Source: Amycolatopsis vastitatis
GTDB lineage: Bacteria; Actinomycetota; Actinomycetes; Mycobacteriales; Pseudonocardiaceae
Direction of reading: 5' to 3'
Length of the DNA stretch: 64,000 bases
Assembly (NCBI RefSeq): GCF_002234595.1
Contig: NZ_NMUL01000031.1
Coordinates: 219,049 to 283,048, forward strand
Positions within the stretch are counted from its first letter, which is position 1; the number at the start of each line of letters is the position of its first letter. The position numbers and the translations under genes are program-made. Shown in pieces: positions 16,621 through 25,640 of this stretch. Under the pieces are notes generated by a model. That model searched no databases and was not told where the DNA came from. It worked only from the letters and a program-made list of their open reading frames with translations.

Positions 16621-17816
16621 TCGAGACCCTGGCCTACTACCTGTGCCTGGTGGGCTTCGCCGGGTTCGCGTACAAGCTGATCGAGGCGCGCCACAGCCAG
16701 CCCGCGCGCACGATGTGGTTCCTCGCCGGGTTCGGCATCTGCATCGCCACCGGCATCCTCGTGCTGACGCCGGCGATGGAGGCCCTGATCGGCCCGGGCC
16801 CGGTGTTCGAATGGGTCGCCACCCTGGCCGGGGACGAGCTGAGGGTGGGGGCGATCGGTTTCGCCGTCGCTTTCACGCAGTCGATGTGGCGGGGAGAACG
16901 CGCGCGCCTGGCGCCGTACGCCTTGTTCACCGGGGCGACGATGGTGCTGCTCGCGGTGTGCTTCGCGCTGTCCGAGCCGCGACGCGTCGGCGACCAGACC
17001 GTGTTTTCCGGCGGCGCGCTGCCGTTCGCCGTCGCCGACAAGGTCCTGTTCCTGCTCTACAGCCTGGTCAGCTTCGGCCTGCTGGGCACGGTGTTCGTGC
17101 GCAGCGCGTGGCACGCGGATCCCGGGCCGCTGCGCGCCGGGCTGTGGCTGCTGTTCGCCGGGGTCGGCACGGCTTTCGTGTGGACATTCTGGGACGTCGA
17201 CGACGTCCGGCAGCTCGCGGCGACGGCACGCATCGGGGCCCGTGAGGACCTGCCGTCTTCGGTGCTCGCCGCCGCGACGATCGGCTTCGTCGCCACCGGG
17301 GCGACGCTCAGCGCGTGGTCGCCGGCGGTGTCGTCGGTGCTCGGCCGGGTCCGCGCGTACCGCGCCTACCGCCGCATCGAGCCACTGTGGACGGCGTTGC
17401 GCGCGGCGGTGCCGGGCATCGCGCTCGACCCGGGCCGCGAGCTGGCGGGCGGCGCGGAGTTCGCGCTGTACCGCCGGGTCATCGAAATCCGCGACGGCCA
17501 CCTCGCGCTGCGCGCCCACTTCGACCCCGGCCTCCCGGCCCGCGCGGCGGACGCGGCACGCCGCGCGGGTGTCCGCGAAGCCGACGTGGCGGCCACGGTG
17601 GAAGCCGTGACCCTGGCGGCCGCGATCGAAGCGGGCCGGGCGGGACGGCGGTTCGAGCCGGGGGAGACGCCACCGGACCCCTGGCCGGACGCAGACGTCG
17701 AGACGGAAGCGGCGTGGCTGGTCCGAGTCAGCCGGGCCTGGCGGCGCGAGACGGTGGTCGAGCGGGTGCGCGCCGCTGCCTCGGCGCCGGTCAGCGCGGG
17801 TAACGGGCGCCGTTGA
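16617..17816 (+). CDS. MAB_1171c-type polytopic membrane protein
   Basis: 399 residues from GTG 16617, which overlaps the previous stop (GTGA). About seven hydrophobic helices cover residues 1-240, followed by a soluble helical C-terminal domain of about 150 residues (AYRAYRRIEPLWTALRAAVPGIALDP onward, given as a span). This layout fits the MAB_1171c family, called putative transporters without known substrate, usually encoded beside an XRE regulator and an ImmA/IrrE-like protein, as here. Its 3' end overlaps the convergent SMP-30 gene by 26 bases. Confidence 0.8.
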   Translation: MIETLAYYLCLVGFAGFAYKLIEARHSQPARTMWFLAGFGICIATGILVLTPAMEALIGPGPVFEWVATLAGDELRVGAIGFAVAFTQSMWRGERARLAPYALFTGATMVLLAVCFALSEPRRVGDQTVFSGGALPFAVADKVLFLLYSLVSFGLLGTVFVRSAWHADPGPLRAGLWLLFAGVGTAFVWTFWDVDDVRQLAATARIGAREDLPSSVLAAATIGFVATGATLSAWSPAVSSVLGRVRAYRAYRRIEPLWTALRAAVPGIALDPGRELAGGAEFALYRRVIEIRDGHLALRAHFDPGLPARAADAARRAGVREADVAATVEAVTLAAAIEAGRAGRRFEPGETPPDPWPDADVETEAAWLVRVSRAWRRETVVERVRAAASAPVSAGNGRR

Positions 17817-18693
17817 CCGTCACCCTCAGCGTGTACAGCGAACTCGAAGCCGTGATGAACAGCTCGTTCCTCCGCGCGCCGCCGAACGTGAAGTTCGAGC
17901 AGATCTCCGGGATGAGGAGCTTGCCGATCCGGGTCCCGTCGGGGGCGAAGCAGTGCAGGCCGTCGTGAGCCGCGGCCCAGACCTGGCCTTCGCTGTCGAC
18001 GCGGACTCCGTCGAACCCGCCCTTGTCGCTCGTCGCGAAGATCTCGCCGCCCGTCAGCGTGCCGTTTTCGCGGACGCCGAACACCCGGAGGTGGCTCGGG
18101 TCCTGCCGGGTGTCGGCGATGTACAGCAGTGATTCGTCGGCCGAAAACGCCAGCCCGTTCGGGCGCGAGAAGTCGTCGGCGACGATCCGCACGTCACCCG
18201 ACGGGTCGACGCGGTACACGTGGCACCCGCCGATCTCGCTCTCCGCGCGGTACCCCTCGTAGTCGCTGTCGATGCCGTAACTCGGGTCGGTGAACCAGAT
18301 CGACCCGTCCGAGTGCTCGACGACGTCGTTCGGGCTGTTCAGCCGCTTTCCCTCGTAGGCGTCGGCCAGCACGGTGATCGAGCCGTCGTGCTCGGTGCGC
18401 GTCACCCGGCGGAGGCCCTGCTCGCAGCTGACCAGCCGTCCCCGGCGGTCGACGGTGTGGCCGTTCGCGTAGTTCGACGGCTGCCGGAACACCCCGACCC
18501 GGCCGGTCGTCTCGTCCCAGCGCAGCGTGCGGTCGTTCGGGATGTCGCTGAACACCAGGTACCGGCCGGCCGCGAAGTACGCCGGTCCCTCGGTCCAGCG
18601 GCAGCCGGTGTGCAGGCGCTGCATCCACTCGTCGCCGTTGACGCGCGCGAAGCGCTCGTCGAGCACCTGGAAGTCCGTCTTCACCAGATCCAT
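17791..18693 (-). CDS. SMP-30/gluconolactonase/LRE-family protein
   Basis: 300 residues forming a six-bladed propeller. WTEGPAY near residue 34, SPNDVV near 120, WFTDPSYG near 133 and PNGLAFSAD near 180 supply the Glu, Asn and Asp metal ligands of the family. Members hydrolyse sugar lactones or other esters. It stands alone, with no sugar dehydrogenase beside it. It is distinct from the fuconolactonase at 59.9 kb, which belongs to another fold. The substrate is unknown. Confidence 0.85.
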   Translation of the reverse strand: MDLVKTDFQVLDERFARVNGDEWMQRLHTGCRWTEGPAYFAAGRYLVFSDIPNDRTLRWDETTGRVGVFRQPSNYANGHTVDRRGRLVSCEQGLRRVTRTEHDGSITVLADAYEGKRLNSPNDVVEHSDGSIWFTDPSYGIDSDYEGYRAESEIGGCHVYRVDPSGDVRIVADDFSRPNGLAFSADESLLYIADTRQDPSHLRVFGVRENGTLTGGEIFATSDKGGFDGVRVDSEGQVWAAAHDGLHCFAPDGTRIGKLLIPEICSNFTFGGARRNELFITASSSLYTLRVTVNGARYPR

Positions 18694-18796
18694 CGCTCAC
18701 CCCAGCTCTCGACGGGAAGTCTGGCACACGGCCCTCCGCCGTGCGCACTACTGTGCAATGCGTGGTACCTTCCCATGCGTAAGACTGGAGGGTGCA

Positions 18797-19120
18797 GTGG
18801 AGATCAGTCAGCTGCTCAAGGGCGTGCTCGATCTCGCCGTTCTCGCGGTGCTCCGGGAGGAGGACGGCTACGGGTACGACGTCCTGCGAAGGCTCAGGAG
18901 CGCCGGCCTGAACGAGGTGGGGGACGCGTCGGTGTACGGGACGTTGCGCAGGCTGTACAAGGCCGGCCTGCTCACCTCGTACGTGGTGCCCAGCGAAGAG
19001 GGGCCCCACCGCAAGTACTACAGCCTGAACGAGCCGGGCCGCGCGCGCCTGGCGGAGTCCGGCAAGACCTGGCAGAGCTTCGCTTCGACGATGAACGTGC
19101 TTTTGGGAGACGCAGCATGA
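18797..19120 (+). CDS. PadR-family transcriptional regulator
   Basis: 107 residues from GTG 18797 behind GGAGG. LLKGVLDLAVLAVLREEDGYGYDVL and VGDASVYGTLRRLYKAGLL (spans in residues 4-50) are the PadR winged helix, and GPHRKYYSLNEPGR forms the wing. Its stop overlaps the ATG of the HAAS-domain membrane protein, the usual partner. The upstream bases contain ATGCGT twice, 17 bases apart, which may be half-sites for autoregulation. Confidence 0.92.
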   Translation: MEISQLLKGVLDLAVLAVLREEDGYGYDVLRRLRSAGLNEVGDASVYGTLRRLYKAGLLTSYVVPSEEGPHRKYYSLNEPGRARLAESGKTWQSFASTMNVLLGDAA

Positions 19121-20325
19121 GCGACAAGCCGACCGCCGTGCGGGTCTATCTGGCGCGGGTCCGCACCGCGCTCGCCGACCTGCCCGCGAGCGAGATCGAG
19201 GAAATCCTCGAGGACGTCCGCCCGCACCTGGTGGAACTGGAGGCCGAGCTGGGGGAGGGCGCCCGCGTCGAGGCCTTGATCGAACGGCTCGGCACGCCCG
19301 AAAGCTACGCCGCCGAGCTGCGCGCTTCCGGCGGGTACCCGCCGGCGGGGGAGGGGTCGGTGCAGGTGATCGCGGCGGCCGCGCCCGGCCTGGCGAAACC
19401 GCGGATCGCGTTGTGGGGCCTGGTGCTCAGCGCGCTGGCTCTCGCGCTGCTCGCGTTCGGTGTCGCGGTCGCCGGCCGGCCCAGCGCGCTCGCGGCCCTG
19501 TTGCTGGTGGCTCCGGTGTTCGCCGTCAGCCTCGTGCTGATGCTGCGCGGCGGCGTCGAGCCGGTGCTGGCGCTGCCGGAAGTGGCGTGGCTGCGGAGGG
19601 TGCTGGCCAAGGGACGCGAGCAGGAGGAGGCCGGCAAGCTGCTGCGCTACCTCGCTTCGCTGAAGCCGGCGTGGTGGGTGCTGTGCGCCTTGGCGCTGAT
19701 CGCGTTCGGGCTGCTGCTCATGGTGCGGCAGCGGAGCGCGGTGCTGCTGGTGCCGTTCCTGCTCCTGGTGGGGGCCGCGATCGTGTGGGCCGGTCCGCGG
19801 GTGCGCCGCGACCGGCGGCTGCTGTGGCTGGCCGTGCCGGTTTCGGCGTTCGTCGTCGGGAGTGTGCTCGGCGGGATCGGCAACGTGGCCTCCCTTCTTC
19901 CCCGCGACCGGACCTACTACGGCGCGCCGCCGTACAGCACGGCGGAAGACCACTACGGCAACGACCAGCTGACCTACGGCGGCCGCTCGATCGAAAACGT
20001 CTACGCCTTCGACGGCGAAGGCAAGCCGCTGACCGAGGTCTACCTCTACGACGAAGACGGCAGGCCGATCACGCTGACCCGCTACGGCTGTGAGCGCTCG
20101 AGCGGCAGCAGGCAGAAGATCGGGGAGGACAACCGGTTCCCCCGGCCGAAGATCGAGCAGGGCGTCACCGACGACCAGGGCAACTACAACGGCTACAACG
20201 GCTACCGCGCCGCCTGCCGCGAGGACGGGGGTGTGCCGTTCAGCGCCGCGATCCCGAAGGTGACGGTGCCGCCCACGACCACCACGCCGCCGGCCACGTC
20301 GACTTCACCGACGCCGACCAGGTAG
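19117..20325 (+). CDS. HAAS-domain membrane protein
   Basis: 402 residues. The N-terminal 70 residues (VRVYLARVRTALADLPASEIEEILEDV) are a HAAS domain, an alpha-helical signalling module found next to PadR regulators. Six or so membrane helices lie between about residues 95 and 265, and an extracellular domain follows that ends in a threonine/proline-rich tail. It overlaps the padR gene by four bases (ATGA). It probably reports a membrane signal to or alongside PadR; the signal is unknown. Confidence 0.85.
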   Translation: MSDKPTAVRVYLARVRTALADLPASEIEEILEDVRPHLVELEAELGEGARVEALIERLGTPESYAAELRASGGYPPAGEGSVQVIAAAAPGLAKPRIALWGLVLSALALALLAFGVAVAGRPSALAALLLVAPVFAVSLVLMLRGGVEPVLALPEVAWLRRVLAKGREQEEAGKLLRYLASLKPAWWVLCALALIAFGLLLMVRQRSAVLLVPFLLLVGAAIVWAGPRVRRDRRLLWLAVPVSAFVVGSVLGGIGNVASLLPRDRTYYGAPPYSTAEDHYGNDQLTYGGRSIENVYAFDGEGKPLTEVYLYDEDGRPITLTRYGCERSSGSRQKIGEDNRFPRPKIEQGVTDDQGNYNGYNGYRAACREDGGVPFSAAIPKVTVPPTTTTPPATSTSPTPTR

Positions 20326-20398
20326 GGGGGCGGGCGCGTTCACCCGTTCCGAACGCGCCCGAAACGCCGGGCGAACGTGAGCGTGCTGAGCTGGGCGG

Positions 20399-21361
20399 AT
20401 GACGTCACCCACGGACAGTTTCGCCCCGCGCACCCGGGTCGTCCACGGGTACGAGCGCGCCTACCGGATGGCCGGGCGCGGGCCGGCCCTGCTCTTCCTG
20501 CACGGCATCGGCGACGACTCGTCGACCTGGCTGGACCTGCTGGCGTCGCTGTCGGCCGACTTCACGGTGATCGCGCCCGACCTGCTCGGCCACGGCTCTT
20601 CGGCCAAGCCGCGCGCGGACTACTCGGTCGCGGCCTACGCGTGCGGCATGCGTGACCTGCTGACCACCCTCGACATCGACCGGGTGACGGTGGTCGGGCA
20701 CTCGCTCGGCGGCGGTGTCGCGATGCAGTTCGCCTACCAGTTCCCGGAACGGTGCGAACGCCTCGTGCTGGTCGGCTCGGGCGGGGTCGGGGCGGGCGTC
20801 CACCCGCTGCTGCGCCTGGCCGCGGCGCCCGGGGCGGGGCTGGTGCTGCCACTGCTGGGGACGCCGCCCGCGGTGGCGGCGCTGCGCGGGGTCGCCGGGC
20901 TGCTGCGGCTCTTCGACGACGCGGACCTCGACTACGTGCTGACCCGGTACGCGCGGCTGGTCGAGCCGGACACGCGCTCGGCGTTCCTGCGGACGCTGCG
21001 CTCGGTCGTCGACTGGCGCGGGCAGGTGGTCAACATGCTGGATCGGTGCTACCTGACCGAGGGCATCCCGACGCTGCTGGTGTGGGGCACGGAGGACCGG
21101 GTGGTGCCGAGCGGCCACGCGCTGCGCGCGCACCGGGCGATGCCGGGCAGCAGGCTGGTCCTCTTCGAGGGCGCAGGCCACTTCCCGCACCGGGCGGATC
21201 CGGAGCGGTTCCTGGAGATCCTGCGGGAGTTCCTGGCCCAGACGCCGCCGGCGCGGTACGACCGCGGGCGGTGGGGGAAGTTGCTCCGCGCGGGCCGTCC
21301 GGTGGAAGCTCCGGAGACGGCGGGGGTCCCGGACGTGCCGACGGTGTCGTCGGGCACCTGA
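20399..21361 (+). CDS. Alpha/beta hydrolase
   Basis: 320 residues. HGIGDDSSTW forms the oxyanion-hole region, GHSLGGG (about residue 98) is the nucleophile elbow with its catalytic serine, WGTEDRVVP carries the acid, and GAGHFPHR has the catalytic histidine. The fold and spacing resemble lipases and C-C hydrolases. It sits alone between the HAAS gene and a convergent stress gene, so context gives no substrate. Confidence 0.9.
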   Translation: MTSPTDSFAPRTRVVHGYERAYRMAGRGPALLFLHGIGDDSSTWLDLLASLSADFTVIAPDLLGHGSSAKPRADYSVAAYACGMRDLLTTLDIDRVTVVGHSLGGGVAMQFAYQFPERCERLVLVGSGGVGAGVHPLLRLAAAPGAGLVLPLLGTPPAVAALRGVAGLLRLFDDADLDYVLTRYARLVEPDTRSAFLRTLRSVVDWRGQVVNMLDRCYLTEGIPTLLVWGTEDRVVPSGHALRAHRAMPGSRLVLFEGAGHFPHRADPERFLEILREFLAQTPPARYDRGRWGKLLRAGRPVEAPETAGVPDVPTVSSGT

Positions 21362-21438
21362 GCAGCCCCCGTTTTCCACGCTACCGGCGGCCACCGACGG
21401 TTTCCGGGGTAGCCGGCGGAGTTGTCCCCAGGCACGGC

Positions 21439-21468
21439 GAAGGCCGCCTCCCGGGGGAGGCGGCCTTC
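21439..21468. terminator. Bidirectional hairpin terminator
   Basis: GAAGGCCGCCTCCC (21439-21452) pairs perfectly with 21455-21468, leaving a very small loop. It lies between the convergent hydrolase and stress-protein genes. Confidence 0.8.
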
Positions 21469-21481
21469 CGGTCGACGAGCG

Positions 21482-22009
21482 TCAGTGGCCGAAAGCGCTG
21501 CGCGCCGCCAGGTCCGCCAGCAGCGCGCGGCCCTTCTCGGCGTTGCGGGGCTGGGACAGGACGTCGTAGCGGCGGGCGACCAGCTGGCTCTGCGAGATGA
21601 AGCCGCGCTTGTTGCGGTTCACCGCGTAGCCCAGCGCGCCGAAGAGCAGGTTGAACCCGAGACCGGCCACGAGGCCGATCGCGATCGGGACCAGTCCGGC
21701 GCCCGGGTTCAGCAGGCTGAGCACCAGGCCGAGGAACAGACCGAACATGGCACCGGACGTCGCCGCGCTGCCCAGGACCTTGCCCCAGGACATCTTGCCC
21801 GCGACCCGCTCGACGAGCAGCGGCTCCACGCCCACGATCGTGACGTCGGTGACGGGGAAGTCGGTGCCCGCGAGGTGGTCGACCGCCCGCTGTGCCTGCT
21901 CGTAGGACTCGTACGAACCGATCGGCCAGCCGGTGGGCAGGGTCGGCAGCTGGGGCCGGGCCTGCTGCTGCTGCTCGCCGAACGTGCTCTGCGTGAATGC
22001 TGTGGTCAT
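21482..22009 (-). CDS. General stress protein-like membrane protein
   Basis: 175 residues. An N-terminal general-stress-protein fold segment (SYESYEQAQRAVDHLAG, DVTIVGVEPLLVERV) precedes two hydrophobic helices (about 80-130) and a basic tail. The family resembles Bacillus general stress protein 17M but with added membrane helices; its function is not known. I placed the start at the ATG giving MTTAFTQ, with AGAGGTGAG upstream, not the in-frame ATG nine codons earlier. Confidence 0.82.
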   Translation of the reverse strand: MTTAFTQSTFGEQQQQARPQLPTLPTGWPIGSYESYEQAQRAVDHLAGTDFPVTDVTIVGVEPLLVERVAGKMSWGKVLGSAATSGAMFGLFLGLVLSLLNPGAGLVPIAIGLVAGLGFNLLFGALGYAVNRNKRGFISQSQLVARRYDVLSQPRNAEKGRALLADLAARSAFGH

Positions 22010-22121
22010 CGATCTCACCTCTCTTGTCCCGTTCAACGTCCGAAGGCCCCGGATTCCTCCCGTCCGGGGGAATTCACAGACTCTTCTCAGCCGGGCAACC
22101 CAGACAATCCGGCCGCCCGGT

Positions 22122-22145
22122 CAAAGGTTCAAAAAGATACCTTTG
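22122..22145. promoter_or_regulatory. Upstream operator of the gamma-glutamylation operon
   Basis: CAAAGGT (22122-22128) and ACCTTTG (22139-22145) are perfect inverted 7-base arms with a 10-base spacer. It lies 6 bases upstream of the -35 box. A second site with the same geometry lies at 22188-22211. Confidence 0.75.
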
Positions 22146-22151
22146 TTCCGG

Positions 22152-22180
22152 TTGACCCGGCGAGGCTCACCGGGTAGGAA
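22152..22180 (+). promoter_or_regulatory. Promoter of the gamma-glutamylation operon
   Basis: TTGACC (22152-22157) and TAGGAA (22175-22180) are exactly 17 bases apart. Transcription would begin near 22187, just at the second operator. This is the clearest housekeeping-type promoter in the window. Confidence 0.75.
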
Positions 22181-22187
22181 GGACCGG

Positions 22188-22211
22188 CAAAGGATTCATA
22201 CCAAACCTTTG
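22188..22211. promoter_or_regulatory. Downstream operator of the gamma-glutamylation operon
   Basis: CAAAGGA (22188-22194) and ACCTTTG (22205-22211) with a 10-base spacer repeat the layout of the 22122-22145 site. It overlaps the expected transcription start and ends 9 bases before the ATG. A protein bound here would block initiation or early elongation. Confidence 0.75.
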
Positions 22212-22220
22212 GGGCGACGG

Positions 22221-23585
22221 ATGGCACGCAGGCGAGGCATGCTCACGCTCGACGAACTCCGGGCGCGCGTGGACGCGGGCACGATCGACACCGTGCTCGT
22301 CGCGCTGACGGACATGCAGGGCAGGCTCCAGGGCAAGCGCTGCTCCGCCGAATACTTCCTGGACGAGGTCGTCGGCCACGCCACCGAAGCCTGCAACTAC
22401 CTCCTGGCCGTCGACGTCGACATGAACACCGTCGACGGCTACGCGCTCTCTTCGTGGGACAGCGGCTACGGCGACTTCGTGCTGCGTCCCGACCTCGAGA
22501 CGCTGCGGGAGATCCCCTGGCACGACGGCACCGCCCTGGTCCTGGCCGACGTCGAGCGCGTGCAGGGCGGCCCGGTCTCGGTGTCGCCGCGCCAGATCCT
22601 GCGCCACCAGCTCGACCGCCTCGCCGAGCGCGGGCTCGCCGCCTTCGTCGGCACCGAGCTCGAGTTCATCGTCTTCGACGACACCTTCGAGGCCGCCTGG
22701 GACAAGCGCTACCACGGCCTCAAGCCCGCCAACCAGTACAACGTCGACTACTCGATGCTCGGCACCGCGCGGCTCGAGCCGCTGCTGCGCCGCATCCGCA
22801 ACGAGATGGCGGGTGCCGGGCTCTACCCGGAGTCCGCCAAGGGCGAGTGCAACCCCGGCCAGCAGGAGATCGCCTTCCGCTACACCGATGCCCTGAGCAC
22901 GTGCGACAACCACAGCGTCTACAAGAACGGCGCCAAGGAGATCGCCGCGCAGGCGGGCAAGAGCCTCACCTTCATGGCGAAGTACAACGAGCGCGAGGGC
23001 AACTCCTGCCACATCCACATCAGCCTCCGTTCGACCGAGGGGCGGGCTGTGCTGCCCGGCGACGGCGAGCACGGTTTCTCGAAGCTGATGGAGCACTTCC
23101 TCGCCGGCCAGCTCGCCGGGCTGCACGAGCTGACGTACTTCCTCGCCCCGAACGTCAACTCCTACAAGCGGTTCGTGCCCGGCAGCTTCGCGCCGACGGC
23201 GATCGCCTGGGGCACCGACAACCGCACCTGCGCGCTGCGCGTCGTCGGCCACGGCGAGTCGCTGCGCGTCGAAAACCGCGTGCCGGGTGGCGACGTCAAC
23301 CCGTACCTCGCGGTCGCCGCGCTCATCGCCGCCGGGCTGCACGGCATCGAGAACGAGCTGGAGCTGGAAGAGCCGTTCACCGGCAACGCCTACAACTCCG
23401 ACCGCGGGACAGTGCCGACCACCCTGCCCGAGGCCGCCGCGGCCCTGGCCGGCAGCGACCTGGCACGCGCGGCGTTCGGCGAGGACGTCGTCGAGCACTA
23501 CCTGAACGCGGCGAAGATCGAGGTGGACGCGTACAACGCCGCCGTCACCGACTGGGAGCTGATCCGTGGCTTCGAGCGACTCTGA
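22221..23585 (+). CDS. Glutamine synthetase-like gamma-glutamyl-amine ligase
   Basis: 454 residues. The GS beta-grasp domain covers about the first 100 residues. The catalytic domain contains GTELEF, ECNPGQQEIAFRYTDAL, NSCHIHISL, NSYKRFVPGSFAP and RVENRVPGGDVNPYLA, the metal- and ATP-binding motifs. It is shorter and more divergent than GlnA1 and resembles the actinobacterial GlnA3/GlnA4 and PuuA group, which ligate glutamate to polyamines or ethanolamine. The neighbouring PuuD-, PuuC- and SDR-like genes support that role. ATG 22239 is an alternative start with a better ribosome binding site. The exact amine is unknown. Confidence 0.88.
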   Translation: MARRRGMLTLDELRARVDAGTIDTVLVALTDMQGRLQGKRCSAEYFLDEVVGHATEACNYLLAVDVDMNTVDGYALSSWDSGYGDFVLRPDLETLREIPWHDGTALVLADVERVQGGPVSVSPRQILRHQLDRLAERGLAAFVGTELEFIVFDDTFEAAWDKRYHGLKPANQYNVDYSMLGTARLEPLLRRIRNEMAGAGLYPESAKGECNPGQQEIAFRYTDALSTCDNHSVYKNGAKEIAAQAGKSLTFMAKYNEREGNSCHIHISLRSTEGRAVLPGDGEHGFSKLMEHFLAGQLAGLHELTYFLAPNVNSYKRFVPGSFAPTAIAWGTDNRTCALRVVGHGESLRVENRVPGGDVNPYLAVAALIAAGLHGIENELELEEPFTGNAYNSDRGTVPTTLPEAAAALAGSDLARAAFGEDVVEHYLNAAKIEVDAYNAAVTDWELIRGFERL

Positions 23586-24276
23586 GCCCGTCATCGGCCT
23601 CACCAGCTACCTGGAACCGGCGAAGTTCGGCGTCTGGGAGACCGAAGCCGTGCTGCTGCACCGGGTCTACGTCGACTGCGTCGTCGCGGCCGGTGGCATC
23701 CCGGTGCTGCTCCCGCCGGTGTCCGCCGGGTACGAACGTCTGGCGTCCACTGTGGACGCGCTGGTGCTCACCGGCGGTGCGGACGTCGAACCCGGGCGCT
23801 ACGGCCACGAGCCGCACCCGGCCACCTACGTCCGGCCCGAGCGGGACGCCTTCGAGCTCGGCCTTTTCGAGGCCGCGCGCAAGGCGGGCAAGCCGGTCCT
23901 GGGCGTGTGCCGCGGCCTGCAGGTGATGAGCGTCGCCCTCGGCGGGACGATCGCCCAGCACCTGCCCGAGACCGCGGGCACGACCGAGCACCAGCCCGCC
24001 CCGGCGGTCTTCGGCGCCACCACGATCTCCTTGAAGGACGGCAGCCGCGCGGCGGCGATCCTGGGACCCGAAACCAAGGGGCACTGCTACCACCACCAGG
24101 CCGTCGACCGGCTCGGCGGCGGCCTGGAGGCCGTCGGGTGGGCGGCCGACGGCACGATCGAGGCCGCCGAGATCCCCGGCGAATTCACCCTCGGCGTCCA
24201 GTGGCACCCCGAGCAGGACAGTGCCGACGTCCGGCTGTTCCAGGCTCTCGTCGAAGCGAGCAAGGAGAGGGAATGA
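23566..24276 (+). CDS. Gamma-glutamyl-amine hydrolase (PuuD-like, class I glutamine amidotransferase fold)
   Basis: 236 residues from GTG 23566, overlapping the ligase gene by 20 bases. LGVCRGLQ holds the nucleophilic cysteine and QWHPEQ the His-Glu pair of the triad; VLTGGADVEP is the conserved oxyanion segment. PuuD releases glutamate from gamma-glutamyl-GABA, and an equivalent step is expected here after oxidation of the glutamylated amine. It is translationally coupled with the genes on both sides. Confidence 0.9.
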   Translation: MASSDSEPVIGLTSYLEPAKFGVWETEAVLLHRVYVDCVVAAGGIPVLLPPVSAGYERLASTVDALVLTGGADVEPGRYGHEPHPATYVRPERDAFELGLFEAARKAGKPVLGVCRGLQVMSVALGGTIAQHLPETAGTTEHQPAPAVFGATTISLKDGSRAAAILGPETKGHCYHHQAVDRLGGGLEAVGWAADGTIEAAEIPGEFTLGVQWHPEQDSADVRLFQALVEASKERE

Positions 24277-25640
24277 CCACCAGTTTCGACGTCCGGAACC
24301 CCGCCACCGAGGAGGTGGTGCGGACGGTCCCGCTGACGAGCGCCGAAGAGACCGACGCGGCGATCGCCCGCGCGCACGCGGCGTTCCCGGCGTGGCGCGA
24401 CGTCACCCCCGGCGACCGCGCGCGCCTGCTGCGCCGCTTCGCCGACGCCGTCGAGGCCGACATCGAGAACCTCGCGCGGCTCGAGGTCGAGAACTCCGGG
24501 CACACCATCGGCAACGCGCGCTGGGAAGCGGGCAACGTCCGCGACGTGCTCAACTACTACTCCGCCGCGCCGGAACGCCTGATCGGCAAGCAGATCCCGG
24601 TGCCGGGCGGGATCAACGTCACCTTCCAGGAGCCCCTGGGCGTGGTCGGCGTGATCGTGCCGTGGAACTTCCCGATGCCGATCGCGGGCTGGGGTTTCGC
24701 GCCCGCACTCGCCGCCGGGAACACCGTGGTCCTCAAGCCCGCCGAGCTGACGCCGCTGACCGCCGTCCGGCTCGCCGAGCTGGCCCGTGAGGCGGGCATC
24801 CCGGAGGACGTCTTCCAGGTGCTGCCCGGCAAGGGATCCGTGGTGGGGCAGCGGTTCGTGGACCACCCGGCCGTCCGGAAGGTCGTCTTCACCGGCTCGA
24901 CCGAAGTCGGCAAGCAGATCATGGCCGGCTGCGCGGCCCGAGTGAAGCGCGTGACGCTGGAGCTGGGCGGCAAGAACGCGAACATCGTCTTCGCCGACTC
25001 CGACCTGGAGAAGGCCGCGGCCACCGCGCCCTACGGCGTCTTCGACAACGCCGGCCAGGACTGCTGCGCGCGGTCGCTGATCCTGGTGCAGGCGAGCGCG
25101 TACGAGCGGTTCATGGAGCTGCTCGAACCCGCGGTGCACGGCGTGGTCGTCGGCGACCCCGCCGACGAGAAGACCGAGATGGGCCCGCTGATCTCGGCCG
25201 CGCACCGCGAGAAGGTCGCGAGCTACGTGCCGGACGACGCACCCGTCGCCTTCCGCGGCAGCGCGCCCGCCGGACCCGGCTACTGGTTCCCGCCGACCGT
25301 CCTCACCCCGCCCGACCTGCGGCACCCGGCCGCGGCGGAGGAGGTCTTCGGCCCGGTCGTCGCCGTCGTGCCGTTCGCGGAGGAGGCCGACGCGATCCGG
25401 ATGGCCAACGCGACCGAGTACGGCCTGTCCGGGTCGATCTGGACCCGCGACGCCGGCCGCGCGTTCCGGGTCGCGCGGGGCGTCGAAGCCGGCAACCTCT
25501 CGGTGAACTCGCACTCTTCGGTGCGCTACTGGACGCCGTTCGGCGGCTTCAAGCAGTCCGGCCTCGGCCGCGAGCTGGGCCCCGACGCCGCGGCGGCGTT
25601 CACCGAAACCAAGAACGTCTTTCTGAGCACGGAGGAGTAA
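24273..25640 (+). CDS. NAD-dependent aldehyde dehydrogenase (PuuC-like)
   Basis: 455 residues, slightly short for the family. PWNFP, FTGSTEVG, LELGGKN with the catalytic glutamate and GQDCCARS with the catalytic cysteine are present. FGGFKQSGLGRE closes the C-terminus. It would oxidise the aldehyde formed from the gamma-glutamylated amine. The ATG overlaps the previous stop (ATGA), and its own stop overlaps the next ATG. No separate amine oxidase for the preceding step was seen in this cluster. Confidence 0.92.
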   Translation: MTTSFDVRNPATEEVVRTVPLTSAEETDAAIARAHAAFPAWRDVTPGDRARLLRRFADAVEADIENLARLEVENSGHTIGNARWEAGNVRDVLNYYSAAPERLIGKQIPVPGGINVTFQEPLGVVGVIVPWNFPMPIAGWGFAPALAAGNTVVLKPAELTPLTAVRLAELAREAGIPEDVFQVLPGKGSVVGQRFVDHPAVRKVVFTGSTEVGKQIMAGCAARVKRVTLELGGKNANIVFADSDLEKAAATAPYGVFDNAGQDCCARSLILVQASAYERFMELLEPAVHGVVVGDPADEKTEMGPLISAAHREKVASYVPDDAPVAFRGSAPAGPGYWFPPTVLTPPDLRHPAAAEEVFGPVVAVVPFAEEADAIRMANATEYGLSGSIWTRDAGRAFRVARGVEAGNLSVNSHSSVRYWTPFGGFKQSGLGRELGPDAAAAFTETKNVFLSTEE

